DNA from: Streptomyces sp. A 4/2
GTDB taxonomy: Bacteria > Actinomycetota > Actinomycetes > Streptomycetales > Streptomycetaceae
DNA length: 64,000 nucleotides
Reading direction: 5' to 3'
Assembly (NCBI RefSeq): GCF_940670765.1
Contig: NZ_CALNVW010000025.1
Coordinates: forward strand, 62,001 to 126,000
Of the stretch, positions 32,730 through 42,244 are shown piece by piece; within the stretch, counting starts at the first letter, position 1; every line of letters starts with the position of its first letter. The position numbers and the translations under genes are program-made. The notes beneath the pieces are model-generated. The model saw only the letters and a program-made list of their open reading frames with translations, was not told where the DNA came from and ran no database searches.

Positions 32730-34439
32730 CTACAGCGGGGCCTCCCACACCACCGTCGTGCCGCCGCCCCCGCCGCCGAGTCCCGGACCGTGGCTGCTCG
32801 ATCCGCCCAGCGACTCCGCGCGCCTGTCGAGATTGCGCAGCCCGCTGCGGCGCCCGCCCTCCGGAATGCCGACACCGTCGTCGGCAACGGTGAGACGCAC
32901 CGCCGGACGGCCGTCGTCCAGGTGCGCGGTAGCGTCGACGACCACTTCGATACGGGAGGCACGGGCGTGCCGGAAGGCATTGGACAGCGCCTCCCGCAGC
33001 GCAGCAATCAGGTTCTTCCCCGTCAGTTCACCGACGGCCGTGTCGACCGCGCCCACAAAGCGGTGTTCCGGCTTGAACCCGAGTGGCACGGCCGCCATGT
33101 TGATCTCCCGCAGCACCCGCTTGCACAGCCCCGAGGGCGCTTCGGCGGGCCCCTGCTGGAGCGCGAAAATGGCGGTGCGGATCTCCTGGATCGTGACGTC
33201 CAGTTCGTCCACGGCCTTCCCCACACCGTCTCTGACCTCGGGCATCGCGGACTGCCGGTGGGCGCCCTCCAGCATCATTCCGGTGGCGAACAGCCGCTGG
33301 ATGACCAGGTCGTGCAGATCGCGGGCGATCCGGTCGCGGTCCTCGAAGACCGCGAGGCGCTCCCTGTCCCGCTGCGCGTCGGCCATCATCAGTGCCAGCG
33401 CGGCCTGTGAGGCGAACTGCGCGGCCAGCGAGCGCTCGGCCGCGCTGAACGGCCGGGCGCCCCGCTCGCGCGGAGTCGCCAGTACGCCCAGCAGACGGCC
33501 CCCGCTGTGCAGCGGCAGCAGCATGCTCGGCCCGTACTCCCTGCCGAGATCGGTGATCATCCGCGGGTCGGTGGCCGAGTCGTCCACGAACACCGGGGAG
33601 CCCGAGAGCAGCGTCGCCACGATGCCGCTCTCCGGCGGGGCGATCATCCCCAGCGCGGGGCCGGGCCGGTCGGTGGAGGAGAGGGCGACGACCTCAAGAC
33701 CGCCCTCGGTGGCGGGCAGCATGACCACCCCGACCGCCGCGTCCGCGAGCCGGCGCGCCTGCTCGGCGACCACCGAGAGCGCGTCATCGGCATCGCCACC
33801 GGCCAGCAGCGCCGTGGTGACGGCCACCGAGCCGTCGATCCACCGCTCACGCTGCCGGGCGGCCTCGTACAGCCGCGCGTTGTTGATCGCGATGCCCGCC
33901 TCGGTGGAGAGGACCCGGACCATGTGGAAGTCGGCGTCGGTGAATTCGGCCCCGCCCTTCTTCTCGGCGACGTAGAGATTGCCGAAGGTCTCCCCCTGTA
34001 CCTGGACGGGTCCCCCCAGGAAGGTCCGCATCGGCGGATGGTGCGGAGGGAACCCGCCCGCGCGCGGATCCTCCGTCAGATCGGTGAGCCGCACCCCGTG
34101 GGACTCGTTGATCAGCGCGCCCAGCAGCCCGGTCCGCCCGTCGGGGATCCGGCCGATCCTGGCCGCGTCCTCGGGTGCGATGCCGTACGTGACGAAGTCG
34201 CTGAGGCCGCCGCGCTCCCGGTCGACGACCCCGATGGCCGCGTACCTGGAGTCCGTCAGCCCCGCCGCGGTCTCGCAGATCCTGTTCAGGGTGGAGTGCA
34301 GTTCGAGCCCCGTGCCGATGGTGCGCATGGCGTCGAGCAGCTGCGGCACACGCTCGGTGAGTTCGGCGGAGAGCCCGCGCAGGCTGTGGTTCGCGCCGGT
34401 GGGGGGCTTCGGGGGATCGGTCGGATCCGGAGCTGGCAT
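32730..34439 (-). CDS. GAF-domain sensor histidine kinase (DevS-like)
   Basis: A 569-residue cytoplasmic kinase. The start is set at ATG 34439 (MPAPDPTDPPKPP); ATG 34463 and 34505 are in frame. A Pro-rich tail precedes two GAF domains (about 45-200 and 210-370), a HisKA_3 dimerisation helix with the phosphorylated His in DRIARDLHDLVIQRLFATG (about 383), and an HATPase_c domain (N-box ALREALSNAFRHARA, G1 VADDGVGIP, then RSGLRNLDRRAESLGG). The layout matches DevS/DosT, redox and gas sensors of mycobacteria. No response regulator is adjacent. It is next to cydABCD, in the same direction but downstream, which fits a respiratory-sensing theme; haem binding is unproven. Confidence 0.9.
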   Translation of the reverse strand: MPAPDPTDPPKPPTGANHSLRGLSAELTERVPQLLDAMRTIGTGLELHSTLNRICETAAGLTDSRYAAIGVVDRERGGLSDFVTYGIAPEDAARIGRIPDGRTGLLGALINESHGVRLTDLTEDPRAGGFPPHHPPMRTFLGGPVQVQGETFGNLYVAEKKGGAEFTDADFHMVRVLSTEAGIAINNARLYEAARQRERWIDGSVAVTTALLAGGDADDALSVVAEQARRLADAAVGVVMLPATEGGLEVVALSSTDRPGPALGMIAPPESGIVATLLSGSPVFVDDSATDPRMITDLGREYGPSMLLPLHSGGRLLGVLATPRERGARPFSAAERSLAAQFASQAALALMMADAQRDRERLAVFEDRDRIARDLHDLVIQRLFATGMMLEGAHRQSAMPEVRDGVGKAVDELDVTIQEIRTAIFALQQGPAEAPSGLCKRVLREINMAAVPLGFKPEHRFVGAVDTAVGELTGKNLIAALREALSNAFRHARASRIEVVVDATAHLDDGRPAVRLTVADDGVGIPEGGRRSGLRNLDRRAESLGGSSSHGPGLGGGGGGTTVVWEAPL

Positions 34440-34476
34440 ACCCCGAAGCCTAGTTAGTCCCATTTGGAGTGGAAAG

Positions 34477-37400
34477 TCAGATTCTGTCGGCTCCGAGGAG
34501 ATCACCGGCCTCTTCCCGCTCCAGCATCCGCCGCAGCGGGCCCTCCGAAGCGGCCAGCTCGGCGTACGGTCCGCGCTGCACCACCCGGCCGCCGTCCAGC
34601 ACGATCACCTCGTCGACGGCGTCCAGACCCCGGAGCCGGTGCGTGATGAGCAGCGTGGTGCGCCCTTCGGTGGCGGCCAGCAGATCGGCGGTCAGCGCGT
34701 CGGCGGTCGCCAGATCGAGATGCTCGGCCGGCTCGTCCAGTACGAGTACGGGGAAGTCGGCGAGCAGCGCGCGGGCCAGTGCGAGGCGCTGGCGCTGGCC
34801 GCCCGAGAGCCGGGCACCGTGCTCGCCGACCGGCGTGTCGAGCCCCTCGGGCAGCCCGTCCACCCACTCCAGCAGCCGGGCGGCGGCCAGCGCGTCGCGC
34901 AGGTCCTCCTGCGAGGCCCCGGTGCGGGCCAGCCGCAGGTTCTCCCGGAGGGAACTGTCGAAGATGTGCGCGTCCTGGGCGCACAGCCCGACGAACCCGC
35001 GCACCGCGTCACCGTCCATCGCACCGGCGGCCACCCCGCCGAGGGTGTACGTCCCGGTCTCGGCGTCCAGGAAGCGCAGCAGTACCTGCGCGAGCGTCGT
35101 CTTGCCGGACCCGGAAGGGCCGACGACAGCGACCCGCCGGCCGGCTTCGAGACGGAGAGCTACCCCGTCGAGCGCCTTCCGCCGCTGTCCCGGGTAGCGC
35201 GCGCTCAGCCCGCGCACCTCCAGCGGGAACGGCAGGTCCACCGCCGTCCCGACCGCCACCGGGTGCTGCGGTTCCTGTACGGGGACGGGCGCGTCCAGCA
35301 CCTCGTACACCCGCTCCGCGCTCCGTCGCACCCGCTGCCGGTACTGCACGGCGAGCGGCAGCCCGGTGACCGCTTCGAAAGCGGCCAGCGGCGTCAGGAC
35401 CACCACGGCGAGTTCCACACCTGCGAGCCGCCCGTCGCGCACGGCCTGCACTCCGACCACCGCGGCAGCCGCGACGGTCAGCCCGCACACGAGCGCGGTC
35501 AGCCCGCCGCCGAGCGCGGTGGCGGTGGCTCCCCGCGAGGCGATCCGGGTCAGCGTCCGGTCGGCGTCCCGGGTCGCACGCAGCCTCCCGCGCAGCGCAC
35601 CGGCGACCGTCAGCTCTGCGGTTCCGGAGAGCAGATCGACGACGCGGGTGGCCAGCACTCCGCGTGCGGGGGCCAGTTGACGCTCGGCCCGTCGGGCGAA
35701 GGCGCCGCTCAGCACGGGCACCCCGATCCCGGCGGCGAGCAGCCCCACGGCGAGCACGGCGCCCGCGGCGGGCAGCAGCCAGGCGGTGAATCCGACCGCG
35801 CCCGCGCCCACCACCACGGCGACCGCCGCCGGGAGCAACCAGCGCAGCCAGTAGTCCTGGAGCGCGTCCACATCAGCCACCAGCCGCGACAGCAGATCCC
35901 CGCGGCGCACCCGGCCCAGACCGGCCGGGGCGATCCGCTCCAGCCTGCGGTAGACGGCGACCCGCAGGTCGGCGAGCATCCGCAGCACCGCGTCGTGCGA
36001 CACCAGCCGCTCGGCATAGCGGAAGACGGCCCGCCCGGTCCCGAAGGCCCGCGTCGCCGTGACCGCGACCATCAGGTACAGCACCGGCGGCTCCTGGGAA
36101 GCCCGCGAAATGAGCCACCCCGAGGTCGCCAGGAGACCCACGGCGGACCCCAGGGCGAGACTCCCGAGCAGCAGGGCCAGCAGCAACCGCCCCCGCAGCG
36201 CACCGGCCGTGTCCCGCACCCGCGCCAGCGGACCCCGTCCCGACCGTCCTGAGCGGGGAGCGTCAGAAGCCGGAGCCTCGTCGGCCGCTGCCTCCTCGGC
36301 AGCGCGCGGGGCGGGCACGGTGGTCCGGTCGTCCGGCCCGTCCGTGACGAGCGTGCCGGACGGCCGGAGCGGCCCCGGAGCCAGCGCCACGACCCGGTCG
36401 GCCACGGCGAGCAGCGCGGGGCGGTGCACCACCAGCACCACGGTCCGGCCCACCGACAGACGCCGCACCGCGTCGACGATGCCTGCCTCCGTCTCGCCGT
36501 CCAGCGCCGCCGTGGGCTCGTCGAGCAGCAGGACCGGCCGGTCGGCGAGGAACGCCCTTGCCAGTGCGAGCCGTTGGCGCTGTCCGGCGGAGAGCCCCGC
36601 ACCGCCCTCTCCCAGCACCGTCTGCACGCCGTCCGGCAGCGCGGAGACAAAACCGTGGGCTCCTGCCTCCCGCAGGGCGTCGTGCACCGCGGACTCCTCC
36701 GCATCGGGCCGCGCCAGCCGTACGTTCTCGGCGATCGTCCCCGCGAACAGGTACGGCTGCTGCGGTACCCATGCGATCTGCTCCCGCCACCGCTCGGGCG
36801 AGAGCGAGGCCAGTTCCACGGAGCCGACCCGTACCTGTCCCTCGTCCGGGGGCGCGAAGCCCAGCAGGACGTTGAGCAGCGTCGACTTCCCGACTCCGCT
36901 CGGTCCCGTGACCGCGACCGTCTCCCCGGCCTCCACGATCAGCGAAGCCGAATCCAGTGAGGGTTCCGTGCGGCCGGGGTGGCGTACCGTCACCTGGTCC
37001 AGTTCCAGCCGGAGCGAGTCCGGAAACTCCCGGTCACCACCCGTCGGCAGCGGTGTCTCCAGAACGGCGAAGATCTCCTCGGCGGCCGAGAGCCCCTCCG
37101 CCGCCGCGTGGTATTGCGCCCCCACCTGCCGCAGCGGCAGATACGCCTCGGGAGCCAGCACGAGGATCACCAGCCCCGTGTACAGGTCCAGTTCCCCCTT
37201 GACCAGCCGCAGCCCGATGCCCACGGCAACCAGGGCCACCGAAAGGGTCGCCAGCAGCTCCAGGGCGAACGACGACAGGAACGCGATCCGCAGCGTCCGC
37301 AGCGTGGCCTTCCGGTACTGGTCCGTGATGGCCCTGATCGATTCGGCCTGGGCCTTGGCCCGCCCGAACACCTTCAGCGTCGGCAGCCCGGCGACCACGT

Positions 37401-38013
37401 CCAGGAAGTGCCCCGACAGCCGGGACAGCAGATGCCACTGCCGGTCCATCCGCGCCTGGGCGGCCCAGCCGATGAGCATCATGAACACCGGAATCAGCGG
37501 AAGCGTCACCACGATGATCGCCGCCGACACCCAGTCCTCGGTGACGATCCGCGCCAGCACCGCCACCGGCACCACCACCGCGAGCCCCAGCTGCGGAAGG
37601 TAGCGCGAGAAGTAGTCGTCGAGCGCGTCGACACCACGAGTGGCGAGCGCGACCAGCGATCCCGTCCGCTGCCCGGTCAGCCACTGGGGCCCCAGCTCGG
37701 CAGAGCGCTCCAGCAGCCGGCCGCGCAGTTCGGACTTGACCGCCGCACTGGCCCGGTGCGCGGCCAGCTCGGTCAGCCAGGACACCAGTCCCCGGCCCAG
37801 CGCGACCGCCGCGAGCAGCAGCAGGGGTGTCCGCAGCCCGGCCCCGTCGAGACCGTTCTGGAACGCCCCCACCACCACATCGGCGATCAGCATCGCCTGG
37901 GCCACGACCAGGCCCGCGCCGGCCAGCCCGAGGACCACCACCGCCCCCAGGAAGAGACGGGTGGCGCCGGCGTACCGGAGCAGACGCGGGTCGATCGGTT
38001 TCACGTGAAACAT
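34477..38013 (-). CDS. cydCD: Fused CydD-CydC ABC exporter for cytochrome bd assembly
   Basis: 1178 residues: two ABC exporter halves in one chain. The first half (about 1-560, CydD-like) has six helices and an ATPase with GPSGVGKST, LSAGQRQRLALARA and VLLLDEP; after an Arg/Ala-rich linker the second (about 600-1178, CydC-like) has GPSGSGKTT, LSGGQRQRLALARA and VLVLDEP. CydDC exports thiols/haem-related reductant needed for bd oxidase maturation. It follows cydB by 6 bases. The first codons, MFHVKP, are formed by a parS site; GTG 38004 inside that site has GGGGG 8 bases upstream and could be the real start. Confidence 0.93.
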   Translation of the reverse strand: MFHVKPIDPRLLRYAGATRLFLGAVVVLGLAGAGLVVAQAMLIADVVVGAFQNGLDGAGLRTPLLLLAAVALGRGLVSWLTELAAHRASAAVKSELRGRLLERSAELGPQWLTGQRTGSLVALATRGVDALDDYFSRYLPQLGLAVVVPVAVLARIVTEDWVSAAIIVVTLPLIPVFMMLIGWAAQARMDRQWHLLSRLSGHFLDVVAGLPTLKVFGRAKAQAESIRAITDQYRKATLRTLRIAFLSSFALELLATLSVALVAVGIGLRLVKGELDLYTGLVILVLAPEAYLPLRQVGAQYHAAAEGLSAAEEIFAVLETPLPTGGDREFPDSLRLELDQVTVRHPGRTEPSLDSASLIVEAGETVAVTGPSGVGKSTLLNVLLGFAPPDEGQVRVGSVELASLSPERWREQIAWVPQQPYLFAGTIAENVRLARPDAEESAVHDALREAGAHGFVSALPDGVQTVLGEGGAGLSAGQRQRLALARAFLADRPVLLLDEPTAALDGETEAGIVDAVRRLSVGRTVVLVVHRPALLAVADRVVALAPGPLRPSGTLVTDGPDDRTTVPAPRAAEEAAADEAPASDAPRSGRSGRGPLARVRDTAGALRGRLLLALLLGSLALGSAVGLLATSGWLISRASQEPPVLYLMVAVTATRAFGTGRAVFRYAERLVSHDAVLRMLADLRVAVYRRLERIAPAGLGRVRRGDLLSRLVADVDALQDYWLRWLLPAAVAVVVGAGAVGFTAWLLPAAGAVLAVGLLAAGIGVPVLSGAFARRAERQLAPARGVLATRVVDLLSGTAELTVAGALRGRLRATRDADRTLTRIASRGATATALGGGLTALVCGLTVAAAAVVGVQAVRDGRLAGVELAVVVLTPLAAFEAVTGLPLAVQYRQRVRRSAERVYEVLDAPVPVQEPQHPVAVGTAVDLPFPLEVRGLSARYPGQRRKALDGVALRLEAGRRVAVVGPSGSGKTTLAQVLLRFLDAETGTYTLGGVAAGAMDGDAVRGFVGLCAQDAHIFDSSLRENLRLARTGASQEDLRDALAAARLLEWVDGLPEGLDTPVGEHGARLSGGQRQRLALARALLADFPVLVLDEPAEHLDLATADALTADLLAATEGRTTLLITHRLRGLDAVDEVIVLDGGRVVQRGPYAELAASEGPLRRMLEREEAGDLLGADRI
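37997..38012. promoter_or_regulatory. parS: parS site overlapping the cydCD start codon
   Basis: The 14-bp palindrome GTTTCACGTGAAAC is intact at 37998-38011; over 16 bp it reads TGTTTCACGTGAAACC on the minus strand, 15 of 16 matches to the Streptomyces ParB site TGTTTCACGTGAAACA. It covers codons 1-6 of cydCD (MFHVKP). Confidence 0.9.
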
Positions 38014-38019
38014 CCCCCA

Positions 38020-39021
38020 CTAGTGGGCATCGGCGATGTGCTGCGTGCCCAGCCGCTTGCGGAACACCCAGTAAGTCCAGCCCTGGTAGAGCAGGACCAG
38101 CGGCGTCATGATGCCCGCCACCCAGGTCATGACCTTGAGCGTGTAGTGGCCGGACGCCGCGTTGTCGATCGTCAGATTCCAGGCCGAGTTGAGCGAGGAC
38201 GGCATCACGTCGGGCGCCAGCGAGAGGAACAGCGCCGCCACCGTGGCGGCGATGGCCACCCCGGTGAAGGTGAAGGCCCAGCCCTCCCGCTCCCGTGCGT
38301 TCATCACGAACGCCACGACCAGCGCGGCCAGTGCCACGCAGAGCGCGATCAGTGTGGAGCCGTCTCCCCGGTCCGCCTGCAGCCAGATCAGGAAGGCAGC
38401 CGCGAGCGCCACGGTGACGACCGCGGCCTTCGCCGCGAAGGCCCTGGCGCGTACCCGGATGTCCCCGACGGTCTTGAGCGCCGTGAAGACAGCCCCGTGC
38501 AGCGTGCACAGCGCGGTGAAGGCGAATCCGCCGAGGAAGGCGTACCCGTTCAGCAGGTCCCCGAAGGAACCGGCGTAGTCCTGATGGCTGTTGACCGGCA
38601 CACCGTGGACCAGGTTGGCGAAGATCATCCCCCAGAGGAAGGGAAGCAGCAGCGAGGTGGTGAAGAGCGCCCACTCCCAGTTGCGCTGCCAGCTCTCCTC
38701 GGGCCGCTTGTGTCGGTACTCGAAGGACAGCACCCGCACGATCAGCAGCAGGAGGACCAGGACGAGCAGCAGATAGAAGCCGCTGAAGAAGGTCGCGTAC
38801 CAGACCGGGAAGGCGGCGAACATCGCACCGGCCGCGGTGATCAGCCACACCTCGTTGCCGTCCCAGACGGGACCGATGATGTTGATCAGTACCCGTCGCT
38901 CCCGGCGGTCCCTGGCCAGCAGCCGGGTGAGAATGCCGACCCCGAAGTCGAAGCCTTCGAGGAAGAAGTAGCCGGTCCACAGAACGGCGATCAGCAGAAA
39001 CCAGAAGTCGTTGAGGCCCAT
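38020..39021 (-). CDS. cydB: Cytochrome bd ubiquinol/menaquinol oxidase subunit II
   Basis: A 333-residue membrane subunit of the oxygen-scavenging terminal oxidase. ATG 39021 follows GAGAGGAGAG. About eight or nine helices; family landmarks are FWFLLIAVLWTGYFFLEGFDFGVG, the NEVWLITAAGAMFAAFP segment, FEYRHKR and LVHGVPV, and the C-terminal WTYWVFRKR. It starts 13 bases after cydA ends and is followed by cydCD 6 bases on, so cydA-cydB-cydCD is one operon. Confidence 0.96.
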   Translation of the reverse strand: MGLNDFWFLLIAVLWTGYFFLEGFDFGVGILTRLLARDRRERRVLINIIGPVWDGNEVWLITAAGAMFAAFPVWYATFFSGFYLLLVLVLLLLIVRVLSFEYRHKRPEESWQRNWEWALFTTSLLLPFLWGMIFANLVHGVPVNSHQDYAGSFGDLLNGYAFLGGFAFTALCTLHGAVFTALKTVGDIRVRARAFAAKAAVVTVALAAAFLIWLQADRGDGSTLIALCVALAALVVAFVMNAREREGWAFTFTGVAIAATVAALFLSLAPDVMPSSLNSAWNLTIDNAASGHYTLKVMTWVAGIMTPLVLLYQGWTYWVFRKRLGTQHIADAH

Positions 39022-39034
39022 GACGTCTCTCCTC

Positions 39035-40615
39035 TCAGTACGCGAAGGTCAGGGGTTTGTCGGCGTCCTCGTCCGGACCGCCGGATCCACCGGGTCCGCC
39101 GGACGAGGGCCCGCGCAGCCGTGGGTCCTTGGCCGGTGGCTGTTCGTCGGTGTCGGGGCCCATCACCGCGTACTTCTTCATCAGCCGGACGTTGATCCAG
39201 CCCAGCACCGTGTACAGCGTCATCAGGACGATCAGCGAGATCAGCATCTCCGTCTGGGAGACCCCGGGAGAGACCGAGTCGGCCGTCTTGAAGAGGCCGA
39301 ACACCGCCCAGGGCTGCCTGCCCATCTCGGTGAAGACCCAGCCGATCGAGTTGGCGATCAGCGGGAAGACCAGTGAGGCCATGCCGACCCGCCAGCCCCA
39401 CTTCGTGAAGAAGGGGTTGAGCTCCCGGCCCGCAGTCAGCATCAGCTTGGGCGCCTCGTCGTCACCGGTGCGGTGCTCGGGCAGCAGCCACTTCTTCTTC
39501 CGGGTGAGCCAGAGTCCGGCGGCTGCGGCCACGGAGGCCGTGAGCCCGATGCCGATCATGAGCCGGAAGCCCCAGAAGGTGACGAAGATGTTGGGTACGT
39601 AGTCGTCGGGCTTGCCGCCGTACTTGGCCGCCTCCGCCTTCGCGGTCTCATGGATGCCGGGCACCGCGGTGTGGAAGTCGTCATGGGCGAGGAACGACAG
39701 TATCCCCGGGATCGACAGCTCCACGGAGTTGTGGCCCGCTGCCACGTTGCCGACCGCGAAGATCGAGAACGGCGCAGGTGCCTCGGTGTCCCAGAGCGCC
39801 TCGGCAGCGGCCATCTTCATGGGCTGCTGCTCGAACATCACCTTGCCCAGCTGGTCGCCGGAGAGTGCGGTGAGGATGCCCGCGGTCACCGTCATGACCA
39901 GGCCCATGCGCAGCGAGGTGCGCATCATGCCGGTGCGCTTCCGGTCGGTCGCGGTGCCCGCCGCCCTGGCCCGCCTGATCTTCCACAGGTGGTAGCTGGC
40001 GATCCCGACGACGAAGGCGCCGCCGGTGAGGAAGGCCGAGGTCATGGTGTGGGTGAAGACGACCAGCGCGGTCTTCTGGGTGAGCACCCCCCAGATGTCG
40101 TTGAGGTGGGCCACGCCGGTGGCGCGGTCGATGCTGTACCCGACGGGGTGCTGCATCCAGGAGTTGGCCGCCAGGATGAAGTACGCCGAGAAGGTGGTGC
40201 CGATCGCCACCATCCAGATGCAGGCGCAGTGGAGCTTCTTCGGCAGCTTGTCCCAGCCGAAGATCCACAGTCCGATGAACGTGGACTCGAAGAAGAAGGC
40301 GATCAGCGCTTCCATCGCGAGCGGGGCACCGAAGACGTCACCGACGAACTTCGAGTAGTCGGACCAGTTCATCCCGAACTGGAACTCCTGGACGAGGCCG
40401 GTGGCGACCCCGATCGCGAGGTTGATCAGCAGGAGCTTCCCCCAGAACTTCGTGGCGTGGAAGTACTTCTCCTTGCCGGTCCGCACCCAGGCGGTTTCGA
40501 AGCCCGCGGCGATCGCCGCGAGGGAGATCGTGAGGGGGACGAACAGGTAGTGGTAGACGGTGGTCAGCCCGAACTGCCATCGCGCCAGGGTATCCGGCGC
40601 CAGAGCTAGTTCCAC
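39035..40615 (-). CDS. cydA: Cytochrome bd oxidase subunit I
   Basis: 526 residues, the haem-bearing subunit that oxidises menaquinol and reduces O2 at high affinity. GTG 40615 has AAGGAG 9 bases upstream. The N-terminus ARWQFGLTTVYHYLFVPLTI carries the haem b595 ligand His; the conserved quinol/haem region includes WIFGWDKLPKKLH, ILAANSWMQHPVG, and the GWVFTEMGRQPWAVFG end of the Q-loop region. The C-terminus is a short Pro/Gly-rich tail. First gene of the operon; expression should be repressed by Rex when NADH is low, through the operator at 40700-40715. Confidence 0.96.
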   Translation of the reverse strand: MELALAPDTLARWQFGLTTVYHYLFVPLTISLAAIAAGFETAWVRTGKEKYFHATKFWGKLLLINLAIGVATGLVQEFQFGMNWSDYSKFVGDVFGAPLAMEALIAFFFESTFIGLWIFGWDKLPKKLHCACIWMVAIGTTFSAYFILAANSWMQHPVGYSIDRATGVAHLNDIWGVLTQKTALVVFTHTMTSAFLTGGAFVVGIASYHLWKIRRARAAGTATDRKRTGMMRTSLRMGLVMTVTAGILTALSGDQLGKVMFEQQPMKMAAAEALWDTEAPAPFSIFAVGNVAAGHNSVELSIPGILSFLAHDDFHTAVPGIHETAKAEAAKYGGKPDDYVPNIFVTFWGFRLMIGIGLTASVAAAAGLWLTRKKKWLLPEHRTGDDEAPKLMLTAGRELNPFFTKWGWRVGMASLVFPLIANSIGWVFTEMGRQPWAVFGLFKTADSVSPGVSQTEMLISLIVLMTLYTVLGWINVRLMKKYAVMGPDTDEQPPAKDPRLRGPSSGGPGGSGGPDEDADKPLTFAY

Positions 40616-40699
40616 GTCGTCACTCTCCTTACGTGGCTGTGGTCACAGCGGCAGTCTGCCCCTTTGATCCCACCCAGCCCGGATGAAAAGGGACACGCT

Positions 40700-40715
40700 T
40701 GTGAAAGCGTTCACA
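40700..40715. promoter_or_regulatory. Rex operator (ROP) upstream of cydABCD
   Basis: TGTGAAAGCGTTCACA is a near-perfect inverted repeat matching the Streptomyces Rex site (TGTGAACGCGTTCACA-like). It lies about 85 bases upstream of the cydA start; a partial second copy (TTCACAAG) overlaps its right side. Rex is an NADH/NAD+-sensing repressor known to control cydABCD in S. coelicolor. Confidence 0.88.
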
Positions 40716-40755
40716 TTCACAAGCAATATTACGTAAGCACTTTTGACATGACGAA

Positions 40756-40782
40756 GGCGGGGTGCCTTTACGGCACCCCGCC
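40756..40782. terminator. Terminator of the hisC-type gene
   Basis: GGCGGGGTGCC (40756-40766) pairs with GGCACCCCGCC (40772-40782): 11 bp, 5-base loop. It lies just past the minus-strand aminotransferase stop and before the cyd promoter region, insulating the cyd operon from read-through. Confidence 0.8.
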
Positions 40783-40829
40783 CTGTTTCGACCCTGTTCG
40801 GAAGGGCCTCCCGCCCTCTGCCCGAAGAG

Positions 40830-41909
40830 CTACAGCTCCTTGCGGAAGGCCGCCGCCGCCTGCAGGAAGAGATCGTTGCCCTCGGCCTCGCCGATCGTGA
40901 CGCGTACGCCCTCGTCCCCGAAGGGACGCACGACCACGCCGGCCCTGTCGCAGAACGCCGCGAAGTCGCCGGTGCGCTCACCCAGCCGCAGCCACACGAA
41001 GTTCGCCTGCGTCGCGGGCACCTTCCAGCCCTGGCCGACCAGGCCCTCGTACACCCGCTCCCGCTCGCCGACCAGCGCGCCGACCCGGCCCAGCAGTTCG
41101 TCCTCGGCCCGCAGCGAGGCCACCGCCGCGTCCTGTCCCAGCTGGCTCACGCCGAAGGGCAGCGCGGTCTTGCGCAGCGCGGCGGCCACCGGCTCATGGG
41201 CGACGGCGAAGCCGACCCGCAGCCCGGCCAGGCCGTACGCCTTGGAGAAGGTCCGCAGCACCGCCACATTGGGGCGGTCCCGGTAGAGCTCGATGCCGTC
41301 GGGGACATCGAGGTCACGGTTGAACTCGCGGTACGCCTCGTCCAGGACCACCAGGATGTCGGACGGCACCCGGTCCAGGAATCGCTCCAGCTGCGCCCTG
41401 CGCACCACGGTGCCGGTCGGGTTGTTGGGGTTGCAGACGAAGATCATCCGGGTGCGCTCGGTGATCGCGTCGGCCATCGCGTCCAGGTCGTGGACCTCGT
41501 CGGAGTCCAGCGGCACCTGCACCGCGGTCGCCCCGCTGATCCTCGTGATGATCGGGTACGCCTCGAACGACCGCCAGGCGTAGATCACCTCGTCGCCCGG
41601 CCCCGACGTCGCCTGCAACAGCGACTGCGCGACACCGACGGATCCGGTGCCGGTCGCCAGATGGGAGACGGGGACCCCGAAGCGCTCGGCCAGTTCGTTC
41701 ATCAGGCCGGTGCACGCCATGTCCGGGTACCGGTTGAAGGTGCCGGCTGCGGCGATCGCGCTCTCCATCACACCGGGCAGCGGCGGATAGGGGTTCTCGT
41801 TGGAGGACAGCTTGTACGCGACCGGACCGTCGGCAGCGGCCGGCTTGCCCGGTACATAGGCGGGGATGCTGTCCAGTACGGCGCGCAGCTTGGGGCTCTT
41901 CTCGCTCAC
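40830..41909 (-). CDS. hisC: Histidinol-phosphate aminotransferase family enzyme
   Basis: A 359-residue fold-type I PLP enzyme. GTG 41909 has GAGGAGG upstream ([25 protein letters not shown]). Signatures: [31 protein letters not shown], and the PLP Lys in [16 protein letters not shown]. Streptomyces carry a second hisC inside the his operon; this stand-alone copy is commonly annotated hisC or as an aromatic-amino-acid (phenylalanine) transaminase, so it may act on aromatic keto acids instead. Overall specificity is unresolved. Confidence 0.9.
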   Translation of the reverse strand: MSEKSPKLRAVLDSIPAYVPGKPAAADGPVAYKLSSNENPYPPLPGVMESAIAAAGTFNRYPDMACTGLMNELAERFGVPVSHLATGTGSVGVAQSLLQATSGPGDEVIYAWRSFEAYPIITRISGATAVQVPLDSDEVHDLDAMADAITERTRMIFVCNPNNPTGTVVRRAQLERFLDRVPSDILVVLDEAYREFNRDLDVPDGIELYRDRPNVAVLRTFSKAYGLAGLRVGFAVAHEPVAAALRKTALPFGVSQLGQDAAVASLRAEDELLGRVGALVGERERVYEGLVGQGWKVPATQANFVWLRLGERTGDFAAFCDRAGVVVRPFGDEGVRVTIGEAEGNDLFLQAAAAFRKEL

Positions 41910-42244
41910 AGCGGGTCCTCCTCGGCTCGGATAGGCACACCTTATGAGGGCCGGCGGCTGCTGCGAATGGCGGGCACGGGAAGGGGGAGCGCTGCCGCAT
42001 CCGGCGCGCGCCGGTGGCTTGCGCCGTGGCGCGCGTCCCTCGAACCAGTGAGTTGAGACCTCATCGCAACATCAGCCATGGGGCAGGTTCAGGTCGATCG
42101 ACACCCGAGACTCCCATGACCAAGGGGCCAACTCCCGTGCATTCCAAGGCGATCGGCTCTAAATGATCATGCAGAAACGTGCCTGTCAACGGATGCATAT
42201 GCGCTCAGTCCCACCCCCCTCCATCGACCTACTATCGGCTCGCC
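41910..42244. other. Intergenic region between hisC and the LacI-type gene
   Basis: 335 bases between divergent genes. A 19-bp segment at 41926-41944 (CTCGGATAGGCACACCTTA) matches 13 of 19 positions of the DtxR-family iron box TTAGGTTAGGCTAACCTAA. Otherwise I see no gene, tRNA or strong hairpin. Confidence 0.4.

Noticed and set aside
34477-38013. Several long frames on the plus strand over cydCD
   Set aside because: All are antisense to a gene with two complete sets of ABC motifs; they have no ribosome sites or families.
41990-42060. GC-rich stretch upstream of the LacI gene as a tRNA
   Set aside because: No cloverleaf with a TTC arm and acceptor stem could be drawn; only generic hairpins.
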